Notes under the pieces: generated by a model
Databases searched by the model: none
Seen by the model: only the letters and a program-made list of their open reading frames with translations
Told to the model about the DNA's origin: nothing
Position numbers and translations under genes: made by a program
NCBI GenBank assembly: GCA_022836615.1
Contig: MU405360.1
Span: forward strand, 27,538 to 91,537
Origin: Annulohypoxylon bovei var. microspora
Lineage: Eukaryota; Ascomycota; Sordariomycetes; Xylariales; Hypoxylaceae
Length of the DNA: 64,000 bases
Reading direction: 5' to 3'
Shown: positions 23,585 to 34,462 of the stretch, piece by piece
Position numbering within the stretch: position 1 is the stretch's first letter
How the letters are laid out: each line of letters starts with the position of its first letter

Positions 23585-24455
23585 CTTCCCGAGCCTAGAA
23601 AGCGGAACGTCCTCTTCATTAGCGCCCTGCCCTACGAGAACAACATACCTCACCTTGGCAACATCATCGGGTCAATGCTCTCGGGGGACGTCTTTGCAAG
23701 GTATTGCAGAGGGCGCGGTATCAAGAATCTGATGCAGTTGGCGAATGGTCTAATAACGGCAAGGCCATCACCTCAGCCTGGTTGAAGGAAGGCTTGGAAC
23801 CACTCAGTATCACGAGAGACATGAGATGGGGAACCAAAGTCGAAACATTGGCGTGTTTGGAGATTCGGCCCAGAAGGCCGGGGTTGCTTCTGATGCCTGG
23901 CGCTTCTTCCTAGTCTCCCACCGCCTGGAAAGTAGCGATACCGAGTTTACTTGGGACTGATTCATCAGCAACAACAACAACCTCCTGCTCAAAAACATCG
24001 GCAACTTCGTCAGCCGCGTTCTGAAGTTCGTCAATTCCCAAAACTAGGTACGATAACATCGTGCCAGACTGGACCGAGTACCACGAGGCCTTCTTCGATG
24101 CCTTTAGAGACGACATCAACAAGCTCCTCGCGCGATATATCCAGGAGCTCGATGCTGTTAAACTGCGCTCCGGCTTGTCCACCGTCCTCGCCACTTCCCA
24201 ACCCGCTTCTAATCCCGGATCGCTGGAGCGCGAATTCCATCAAGCACAGTCACAAAATCGACAAAGCAGAACACTTGTTCCGGCCCCATCAAGCCGGACA
24301 AGGCGCAGGAATGGCGCGAGATTTTCGGGGTCGAAGCGGCCAAGAAGGTCAAGGAAGATGAAGCTGCTATGAAAGTGAAGGAGAACGCAGCGCTGAAAAC
24401 CGCAAAGGCGACGAAGGCATCTTCGCCGCGAAGTTCCTGTCAATATCGCTCAATT
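23585..24455 (+). pseudogene. Methionyl-tRNA synthetase pseudogene (cytosolic type), frameshifted and internally deleted
   Basis: Pieces of a cytosolic methionyl-tRNA synthetase appear in the correct order but in different frames. Block 1 (about 23585-23720) reads NVLFISALPYENNIPHLGN, the N-terminal catalytic block with the HIGH-equivalent HLGN. Block 2 (about 23740-23840) reads NNGKAITSAWLKEGL and ITRDMRWGTK. Block 3 (about 23838-24030) reads SRNIGVFGDSAQKAG and FFLVSHRLESSDTEFTWD, runs into an in-frame TGA at 23958-23960, then continues LLLKNIGNFVSRVLKFV. Block 4 (from about 24049) reads VPDWTEYHEAFFDAFRDDI. Block 5 (about 24240-24455) reads HKIDKAEHLFRP, then after a frameshift KAQEWREIFGVEAAKKVKE. 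Two large in-order deletions lie between blocks 1 and 2 and between 2 and 3; the second removes most of the catalytic core up to the KMSKS region, leaving only its SRN end. It cannot encode a working enzyme. Confidence 0.88.
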
Positions 24456-25644
24456 TTAGACGTCTAGTACCTAGATCCATTTTAGCTACAAGCGCGAAAC
24501 CGAATACAATATTGAGGCAAAACTAACTTGAGTTCATTTTCTAACTAGGAGCGCGATGGGACAGCATCTCGCTTTAAATATCCTAGGTAGCCAGACTCCC
24601 AGACTCCCCTTCAGACCATGCTGTGATGCCTGAATCGCGGTGCGGATTTGGAGTTTCTAAGTTTATACACATTGATGTGCATGTACAGTGAGAGTGCCCT
24701 GTCAGGTCTGGCGTACACCTGCTACACTTGGTGTCAGCTGCGAAAACAGCTGCCTTTTAACTTAAGTAGTGCGACACGCCAACTGCTATCGCGCAAATAG
24801 CAGCTGGTGCCAGGCTGAACAGGTGCTGCGGAATATTAATGGATCTAATCTATAAGTGGGATTTTCCAGTCACGTGCTTACACAGTAGCTACTGCCACCT
24901 AGAACTAAAATTCCCTGTACATTCTTTAGCTCTTACGAGGCTCTACAAGCATACGATCCTCTTATTGGTCACGATCAATTATATGGGTCATCCAGTCCCT
25001 TCCCCATCAGCCCCAATGGGTACATGTGGAAGGAAAGGCCAGACAAAGGCCCAAGCTGTCTGTGAGAGGAGGGTCACTTTTCCAACTCTGATTCTAATTC
25101 AATCTTCCATCCATCAAAATCAACACCACCCCATTCAACCCGCGACCTCTACCACCACCAAGGAAAACGTGAACTTTTCCCTGCTCTTCTAAGAAAAAGC
25201 TACTCAGAGCGCGTCCAACTTCTTTTCTTCAGTGGCGCTCTTAAGCTTTTCTTGCTGTACACTACCTGAATTCTTTTCATACACATTAACCGAAGTGTGA
25301 GCAACCTTTTGCCCACCCAATACCCACGCCTCTCCACGCCTATCAACTTTGTCACCTCCACCCACCAATTAATCAACAACAACTCCCTCGCCCTAGGACG
25401 GTTCAACTTGTACCCAGGCTCATGATATCCATGCCCCGAGCATCTGTGAGCCTGCGCCTGCCCTTACTTCTCGCACCCAAGCCCAACTCGCGAAGTGCAC
25501 ACCCGTTGCCGCCCTTGACAGGCACCGTTGCGTGATTCGTGATTTCGTGGTGTTACGAGGGGCTCTAGGGGATTCGATTCGCATAACATCACACCTATTC
25601 GTCCCTCCTCATTCTACCCTCCAGACCAAGAGATTACCACCCTC
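24456..25644. other. Intergenic, NOT1 promoter and leader
   Basis: About 1.2 kb with no supported gene. The right half (25080-25640) is pyrimidine-rich and CA-rich, as expected for the promoter and long leader of NOT1. A CAGCTG-containing repeat-like patch occurs near 24735-24805 (cagctgc, cagctgcc, cagctgg). Confidence 0.55.
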
Positions 25645-28600
25645 ATGGTCCCCCCACCGCCATCTCACTCGCGATCTGGAACCTTTTCTCCTGCTCCTGC
25701 TCAGAGTTTGCAGACAGGGCTCACACACTCCCCCCATCCGTCACAGGCAGGTCCTCTGAGTGCTGGCGCAAGCCCCAGTACCAGTAGCCCGACCACGGGG
25801 ATTAGTTCTCTTACCAAAATTGTTGTCGCCCAGGTCTATCTTCTTCTGAGTACAATCAAGGAGGACAAGGATCGCGCAAAGTGGGAGTTACAGGTAGACC
25901 AGTTAAAAAAAGTATGTCAATGATATGATATTTCAGCAAACTCGTTGGAGCCTTGTACTGATAAGACCTTTCTTCTCTAGCTCCTCGATGACCACGGTAT
26001 GGAGGTTTTTTCTAAATACTTCACGCGGCTGGTAGCCGGCAATGCCCCCCAAATCTTCCCGGGTATCAACAGGCCTGTTGCCAACCCTGGCAACTATTCG
26101 CTTCTTGTAGGGGAGATGGCCAAGATCTCCCATGATCTTGACCAAGCCTCTAAGATATCCGAGTCGATCGAGACCGCCAACGAAGATATCTTCCGCGATT
26201 TTGATCTGTCTACATTTATGGAACACTTCAAGCTCGATGCCTTGGAGAAGACTATACTGGCGCTGGCGTTCAAGTTCGGATCCCGCCAGGATCTGAAGAC
26301 TAAGGGTAGGTCATCGCCGGTGTCCTATTCGGATGCTAGCACTAGAAAGCTAACCGTGTCCATTGCTAAAGCTGATGCGATACTATCGACAAACTTCCCT
26401 ACATTCATGAACATAATCTCTCGCGCAGATTATGGCGATCATTCCGACCTCACTGCCTCCTTCATTGCCGCTATCGTCGATCGATATATCCAAGGACATC
26501 CGCCTAACTTTAACTCGGCCGCTAAGCACGAGCTTAGTCATAAAGTTCAGTCGCGTTGGTTACAAGCAGACCAAGCACCTCCCATGGAGGTCCTAGCTGC
26601 TTTGGATCTTATTAGGGTACTAGGCGAGAAACCACCTAATGCGCTAGCCCTCTATATCCAAAGGACTGGCACAGACTTCACCCGCGACGAGGAAACCTGC
26701 GCAGCCTACCTTCAAACTCGACCGAATAATATCCAGCTGAGTGAGGAGCAGGTCTCTACCGCCCTAACTTACACGACCGTTAGCATCACGTATCGTCATA
26801 ACCCCTCAGTACTCGTCTCGACCCTTCGCCGCATTCTCCCTCCTGCTTTTCGCTGGCACGACGTTGTCGCGTATTTTGACCAACGTGACGTGCGTGTGTC
26901 ATCTGCGCAGTTTCTACGGGTATACGAGGCACTTCTACCCGTTGCGCAAGCTCAAGAAGAGCCGTCGTCACCCTTCAGTATCCAGAGTCTATGGGGAGGA
27001 TCTCATTGGGAAAATCCGGAAACTCAACTATCTTTCATATGCGCATTTGCGTCCTTGAGCCCGGATCAACTTGATGCGAGTACCATTCCTGGCCTTCAGC
27101 CGACATTCACGCTAGAGGAGTATGCACAATCGCCACCTGAAGTTCGCGAGCGAGCGGCAGTAGCCGTCAAACACCCTCTTGTCTCGAGTCTAGCCCTATC
27201 AGCAATATTCCAGGTCGCACTTCACTCACTACACGCGTCACAAAGTACCGAAGCGAAACGGCTATTTCAAGAGGTGGTTGTCCCAAATCTCGACATCTTC
27301 ATCGTATCTGCCTTCGGGGTTCCTAAGCCGTGGCCATCGATGGCCGTAGAAACTCTGGCGTCGCTGTTTGATAATTTCCTTCACCGACGGTCAGAGTATC
27401 ACGACTTCGTTCTGGACAGTCTCTGGAGGAAGGACAGGGACTGGGTCACACAGAGACTTGTTGATGCGCATGCTATGAAGCCGATGGATCTGACGCTGAT
27501 CTTTGAGCATGTCATCAAGCATGGCTGGTTAGATGAACTGGTGTACTTGCCGAACGGATTTGGTTATGACCTTGCAGCCCTGGCGCATGCCGAAGCCCAG
27601 CTGGATCTCTCCCAGTGGGCCCACAACAATGCCGAACGAAGTCCTGCTATCTCCCAATCCCTGTTGCAATTCTTAATGATCAAGGCAAACCTAGAGTTGG
27701 CGTCTCAGAAGCCTGGGGAAGGACAGCTGGTAGCCAAAACTACCACGCCTCTCCATGTGAAAACTGTACTCGCGATGCTCCAAATTCTTGAGGACTTCTT
27801 ACCGCGAAACCCTTTGCCAGAGTTGATCATAGTCCAGCGCGTGTGCATCACGGCCTACCCCCGACTTATCAACTATGGGGAAGGTTATGATGATATCATT
27901 GACACCAACGGAAGGGAAGGCAACGGGCTCCCCTCTGCCGCCGTAGCAAAGATGGAGGAGCATTACAAGAAAATGTATGGGGAGGAGTCGGAAGTCAAGT
28001 ACGTCGTCCAGAAGCTCGAGGAATACAAGCAATCGCGAGATCCTTTAGACCAGGACATCTTCGCCTGCATGATCCACGGCCTCTTTGATGAATATTCCCA
28101 CTTTATCGATTATCCCCTCGAGGCCCTCGCTACTACCGCGGTCCTATTTGGTGGTATAATTTCCCACAAGCTAATCTCGGAGTTGCCTCTTAAGATCGGG
28201 CTTGGTATGATTCTGGAGGCTGTAAGAGATCATGGCATTGACGACTCTATGTATAAGTTCGGACTCCAAGCTTTGATCCAAATCACCTCCCGTTTTAGGG
28301 AATGGCCCGGGCTCTGCAAACAACTTCTTCAGATTCCTGGCTTGCGCGGTACGGACGCGTACAGGAAAGCTGAAGAAGCTGTGCTGGAAGATGAGGAAGA
28401 CCGAGCACGCAACCATAACGGCACGGCAACCCCTAACCATCTAGTTAGCGAACCGATATTAAATGGAACATCCGACGGCCCGGAAGTGCACACGGCTCCT
28501 TTTGCGTCGATTAATGTCGATCCGCTTCCCCCAGGGATTGGATTTGAAGAACCTATCGTTGACGTTCAGGATAGAGTTCAATTCGGACTTAATAATCTTA

Positions 28601-31600
28601 CTGCTTCCTCATTGCAGACGACCTTCAAGGAGATCCACGACGTCTTGGAAGAGCGACATCAGCAATGGTTCGCCAGTCATCTCGTCGAGGAGCGGGCTAA
28701 GATGCAACCCAACTACCACCAAGTATACCTTGATCTCGTGAAGCTTTTCCAGAACTCGGATCTTTGGTCCGAGGTTCTCCGACAAACCTACGTTAGCGTT
28801 TCTCGCATGCTAAACTCGGAGAGCACAATGCAAAACTCGACAGATAGAACTCACCTTAAGTATCTAGGCGCTTGGTTGGGTCTCCTGACGATTGCAAGGG
28901 ATCAACCTATCAAACACAAGAACATCGCCTTTAAGCAGTTGCTCATCGAGGCCCACGACACTAAGAGACTATTCGTCGTTGTACCTTTTGTTTGTAAGGT
29001 GCTGATACAAGCATCAAAATCGACAATCTTTCGGCCTCCGAACCCGTGGCTGATGGATATTATCCATCTCCTCATCGAACTCTATCACCACGCCGAATTA
29101 AAACTCAACCAGAAATTTGAGATCGAAGTCCTCTGCAAAGATCTTAATCTAGACCACAAGAGTATTGAGCCATCCAGCGAACTGCAGGATCGTGTTCCGG
29201 TTGAAGAGGTGATTGATATAGCGGCGCAAGATCCTCTAGAGCATTTCGAGAATTTGTCTCTCAACGGGATGGCTGGCGCTGTCCCTGCCGGCCTAACTCC
29301 ACATCCCATTCCTGTCTCGATTCCAGATATTAGTACTCTTCTGTCCATCCCACCCACGAATGAGATGGTGGTTAACAGTGGTCGTCTTCATGAGATCGTT
29401 CGTACCGCCGTAACAAAGGCGCTTCAGGATATTATCCAGCCTGTAGTCGATAGATCCGTTACAATTGCTGCGATTAGTACCCAACAAATGATCCATAAAG
29501 ATTTCGCTACAGAACCCGATGAGAACAAGCTTCGAACGTCTGCGATTAATATGGTCAAGGCAACTGCGGGAAGTCTCGCCCAGGTCACTTCCAAGGAGCC
29601 TCTCAGGGCTAACATTACGAACTATATGCGAAATGCGGCAACTGAGCTCCCCCACTCGCTCCCAGAGGGGACAATCATAATGTGCGTCAACTCGAACCTT
29701 GAGCTTGCATGCAGCGTTATCGAAAAGCAAGCTGAGGAACGTGCTGTGCCTGAAATTGAAGAGATGATCGAAGGCGAGATAGAGGCCAGGCGTCGTCACC
29801 GTGTGCAGCGGCCCAATGAGCCTTACGTTGATCCCAGTCTCAGTAGATGGGCAATGACTATCCCGAATCCCTATAAGCTCTCTCCAAGCATGGCCGGTTT
29901 GAATTCGGAGCAAATGGCGATATATGAAGACTTTGCGAGACAGCCGAGGGGCGCTACCCAAGCTGTAGCAACCCATGCCTCGTCAGCATCGGATGCTACT
30001 AGGAATATCGCAAACGAGATCCTCCAAGATTCGTACAGCTCTATACCAAATCTCGCTACCCCGGCCGAGACCCCGTCTCTTCCTCAGCTGAATACACAAT
30101 TGCCCTACTCTCACGTACACGCGGCGATGGCTAATGGACGTCCTTCAGCCCGTCCCGTCGATGGAAGAGGGTTAATGGAAAGGGTAGAAGGGCTCTTGTC
30201 CGAGCTCAAGCGTACCGCTACAACGTCAGATGAAGAGCACTTCACCGACCTACCCAGGTTGCATCCGGTCTTAGACATCATCGACATGTTCACTCAACTT
30301 ATCATCAACACGTCGCAGAGTTCAGACGAGTTTGCTTTCTACGCAGCTGAGAAGATTTGTCAAGCCCTCTTCAGCGGAGTGGACAACACTCTCTTCCTTG
30401 ATTGTCTAGTCCACGTGCTCGAACAGTTGTTGAAGATTGCTGCCAGTTCTGGTACCGCGTTACACGATCGCGTCCAAATTAGCTTTTATCAACAGCCTCC
30501 TCAAAATATCCTGAATATTGCGTTGATAACTGCTCTCATCCAGACGGATTTCCTCGATCTGCACAGCATCGACCAAATGACAGCCAAGATGTTGATACAG
30601 AGAGAGGAAGCCTACTTAGAATTCTTCGGCAAGCTTCTTGATTTGACATTGTTCAACGACCATCCCATCGCGCTCTTCGCAGATTTCGTACGAAGTCTAG
30701 AGATTACATGGGAGTGGATTAATGAAGATCCTAACCTGGAGCTTGGCCAACGGTTGAAGTCGAAGTTCCTCAGTTCAGGCCTCACAAAGCCGCCGGTTCA
30801 AGAAATTCAGGATAACACAGGGCAATTAGAACAATTTGAGTATATTTTCGAAGAATGGGTTCGGTTGTACAACAACTACAATACCCCGGAAAAGGCCCAG
30901 GTAGCATTGGTTAGGCAAATCCGGAGTAAGGGCATCATCGCAAACAGGGATGACTTCCTAGTCTTCGTGCGAAGGGCTATCGACTTGACGGTCAACTTTT
31001 ATGAGCAAGTGGTGCACGCAGGAGGTAGTGGCAACGAAGCTTTCGGCACCGTAGATGCTCTCATAAAGATGGTCATTATCTTCGCCAAGGAGAGTGCGGC
31101 GGAAAGCGAAAATTGCAAGGCTGGACTCCTTGCTATTCTAGGGGCAGTCACGTCACTCATTGCGGTCGTCCTTAACCATCATCACGTTACAAGAGGCGAA
31201 CACTTCAATCAGAGAGTATTCTACCGTCTCTTCTCCATGCTTATACATGGTGCCGACGCGACGTTCGTGGAGAATCCGATGTATGAATCAGGCCGACAGG
31301 AGTTCCTATTACGGGTAGCCGACACGTTCTTGCAGCTCTCTCCGGAACGTTTCCCAGGCTTTTCCTTCGGATGGCTTAGCCTCATTGGTCACAGGCGCTT
31401 TGTGCCTGACTTACTCCTTCTAGAGTCGAAGCGCGGCTGGGTTCCCTACACCAAACTTCTCAAGTCCCTCTTAGAACATGTATCATCGCATATGAAAGCA
31501 ATCGATGTTACAGATGTCGTTAAGGAGTTCTATCGAGCAGTAGTCAAGCTTTTGGTGGTTCTTGCACACGACTTTTCAGACTACATGTCGGCCAATGCCG

Positions 31601-32409
31601 CACAGCTGTGCTTGAGTATCTCACCTCATTGTACTCAGCTGAGAAACATTGTCCTAAACTGTGGCCCACGAGCGGAAGCAGCGGATTCAATTCCCCAGGA
31701 TCCACAAGCAGATGGGGCTGCGAGTCTATCATACTTAAGAGAGGTCGGTATGTTGGAAATTCTTGAGCAGCTCGTACAGTCTCCCCCTTCCGAGGACGCC
31801 ATTGCCCATCTTACGCATGCTATTAACAAGAGCAATGCGAATGATACAACTTATGGCAATGTGCCACTTGGTGTTGATCAAAGACTCATTGACGGCATTG
31901 TGACGTATATTGGTCTACATGCAGTTTCGAAAACTCGTCAAGAGAGACCGCTCTTCGTTCCAGGCAACCCGGATGTTGCGACGTTGTCTTTATTAGTGCA
32001 CGAGCTACAGCCTCAAGCCCGTTACTTCCTCCTGGGCAGCATCATCGACCGTCTCCGCCACTACAGTCCCGCGACTGAGTATTTCAGTTACATTATCTTT
32101 GACATATTCGGACAAGACATGAACGATCCCGAGGAAGCTGATATCCGCCAGCAGATTGTTCGTGTTTTGCTAGAGCGAATTGCTGGGTTCTGGCCACAAC
32201 CATGGGGCCTTATGATGGTCATCATCGAGCTAGTGACCAAAGAGAAGTATCACTTCTTCGACCAGCCGTTTATCAAAGCAGACCGTGACGTAAGCAATAC
32301 CCCCTCACTTACTGCGAACACAGTATCTGCGCACTTCCAGAGACTCCAGGCTAACTTAAAGCAGATTGCGGACCAATTCATGGCAATTGCTAGGCAGCAT
32401 CCTCAGTAG
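25645..32409 (+). CDS. NOT1: CCR4-NOT transcription/deadenylation complex scaffold subunit
   Basis: Central scaffold (CDC39/CNOT1 in other species) of the CCR4-NOT complex, which removes mRNA poly(A) tails and links decay to translation repression and ubiquitylation. Two exons, 25645-25911 and 25981-32409, joined over a 69-bp intron, encode about 2231 residues, normal for the family. After a Pro/Ser-rich start comes an N-terminal HEAT-type region (LLDDHGMEVFSKYFTRLVAG, LDALEKTILALAFKFGSRQD). The middle MIF4G-like region, the docking site of the Caf1 deadenylase, is followed by the DUF3819 CAF40-binding bundle (AVTKALQDIIQPVVDRSVTIA, about residue 1230). The C-terminal NOT1 domain, which anchors NOT2/NOT3-5, includes FPGFSFGWLSLIGHRRFVPDLL. 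The start is the first ATG of exon 1's open frame; a short additional upstream exon cannot be excluded. It functions with PAB1 in poly(A)-tail control but lies 23 kb away. Confidence 0.96.
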
Positions 32410-33229
32410 ATGCTTACCACCATTCTTTACGAGAAACTTTCTTCTCCTTAACACAAAAAATGAATGGACGATGACTAATCAAGGGGAGTCTCGGTTCACA
32501 AAGACTTAATGTGCCTAGTATCGAGTCAACCTGGACGTTGGAGGAACTTTAAGGGCAATGGGGGTTCTTGATGAATGATACCATAAAGGCGTAAAACAAA
32601 ACGCGGTAGAAGGCCTTTTGATGAGTAGCATTTCATGGCGTATGCGGTGAATTTCATGGGGTTTTACGAATTCTACAACATTGGGTCGAGGATGCGCAAC
32701 ACGAGGAACACAGACAACGATTCTAATTTCTCTCGCAATCCAACGACTCGTGTATTAATATATAAAGGTGGACGTGACTGATATAGGTCTACCTTAACAT
32801 GATGGTGTGTTTCTATGGCTTACCTAGGTGCTTCACAACGAACAGATCGTGTGTATACATTATTATGTTATGAATAGTAGATGGAGATGTCGCGACTTGT
32901 CTCTCATATAACTGGGTATGTGATGAGCAAAACAGTCGCCGACTTCAAATATTATTAGCTACCAGTTATGAATACAATTATTTATGACCTCAAGATTTGA
33001 AACACATGAAGCACATGAAGCACGCCAGTAAAAGACACGGGTGCCCATGATAGTATTAAACACACACAACATTATATTGAATATAATCTATGTTCTTTTC
33101 AGTCGGAGTTGATGTCTTTCAATTATCATCTAGTGATTCGAAAAACTATTTACATGAAAGCTCCTTTTCATGGAATGTCTGCCCCTAGCATGGATTGAAA
33201 GAAACCATCATTCATGTACGAGCTCTCCT
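32410..33229. other. Convergent 3' intergenic region
   Basis: AT-rich spacer between the ends of NOT1 (+) and the LPMO gene (-). No ORF or RNA gene recognised; a short ACATGAAGC direct repeat occurs at about 33003-33020. Confidence 0.6.
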
Positions 33230-34347
33230 TTAGCAAGTGAAGACTGAAGGACCTATACCCACAGTCAGCTCCTTCTCTACAGTGCTAAAAGGGGAATCGA
33301 CATACCTGGGATCTTGTAGGGGTTGCTGGTTCCTGGGGGTTTGCTGTAGATGTCGATAAGCAGACCGGGGTCGTTGGACTGTGAGCACATTAGCCAACAG
33401 GTAGCGGGAAAGGGGGAACCAATTTAGTCGTGGATTTCCAGAATAAACTTGTTGCATAATTGTTACCTTGTAAATGCCAGGAATGCTAGCCGTGGTTGGC
33501 GTCTTAGTCGCCTTACCGCCAGTCACGTTGATCTGGGCACACTCCATCTACGATGACGAATCCACGTTAGCGATTTTTCCAATTCAAGAGGGTGGGGGGA
33601 ACTCACGTAGAGCTGCGCGCCGTTCGCTGATCGAGCGCCGTGCAGAGCAATCATCTCAGCTCGGAGGAGGTACTGGCCATCCTCGATGCACTCGGGGATC
33701 TTGATCTGCTGGTTGCCGCCATTGTTGATGACCGTGTCGGTACCCCATTTACCGTTGTTATAGCCTTCCTCCTGGATTTTGAACCAGCCATTGCCAACAC
33801 CGTTGTCTTTGGTAGCATCCGAGACCTTCTTAAGATAAGCCATTACAGGACCCTTGTGGCCTGGATCCATGACATCGCTAGCTCCGGCTGTTTTGATCCG
33901 AATTTAATCAGCACGGTCTTCGTATGAGAGATGATCCAAATGCCCTTACATTGTAGGGTGTGTCGCCAGATGGCACCCACAGTTTCACCGGCCTTTACTT
34001 CGATGATCTTATCAGACGGTGTAGTCGGATTCGGAGGCCCGTTGCAAGCCAGGTTGTTGCCGTTGACGTCGCTTTGTGGCTATACAATGTCGTGTTAGTT
34101 CTCAAGGAGTCATATCGCCCTTTGTCAAGGCCTTAAGCTGACATACGTACCCCATCATATGAAGGAGTCCGGATAGCGTGGGACACGGCTAGAGAAGGCG
34201 TCAACATCTCACACTCTAATACGCATTATCATCAAAGGGGCCAAACTTACGATAAGTCTGCGCACTTGTCTGAAGTTGACAGAAAATAGTGTGACCCGAG
34301 ACTACGGAAGCCAGGATGGCAGTAGCACTAATGTTGGAAAGCTTCAT
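33230..34347 (-). CDS. AA9 lytic polysaccharide monooxygenase (former GH61)
   Basis: Secreted copper enzyme that oxidatively cleaves cellulose and related glucans. Seven exons (34251-34347, 34151-34188, 33950-34079, 33607-33887, 33467-33547, 33306-33378, 33230-33252) encode 240 residues. The signal peptide MKLSNISATAILASVVSG ends exactly before His19, which becomes the N-terminal His of the copper-binding histidine brace. The second brace His is in DPGHKGPVMAYL (about residue 99) and the axial Tyr is in GAQLYMECAQ (about 182). VSHAIRTPSYDGP, NNLACNGPPNP, IPECIEDGQYLLRAEMIALH and NPYKIPGPSVFTC are diagnostic blocks. The last exon is only 23 bases: using the acceptor before GTCCTTC yields the family ending IPGPSVFTC, whereas reading through gives IPGMSIPLLAL. 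There is no C-terminal CBM1. Confidence 0.94.
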
Positions 34348-34456
34348 GATGGCTGTGGTGGTATAGTTAGACTATCACAGATGACGATATTATGAAGTTG
34401 AAGTGCCTCGAGAGAGAACCTGCTTCTTAAGTCTAACAAGAACTTCCAACATGACA

Positions 34457-34462
34457 TATATA
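34457..34462 (-). promoter_or_regulatory. TATA-like element of the LPMO gene
   Basis: TATATA about 110 bases upstream of the LPMO start codon on the minus strand, with a perfect 12-base palindrome GCTCCCGGGAGC at 34471-34482 immediately beyond it. Placement suits a promoter; function is inferred. Confidence 0.35.

Noticed and set aside
29293..29976. 227-codon minus-strand ORF inside NOT1
   Set aside because: Antisense to conserved NOT1 coding sequence (CAF40-binding region), with no recognisable protein pattern.
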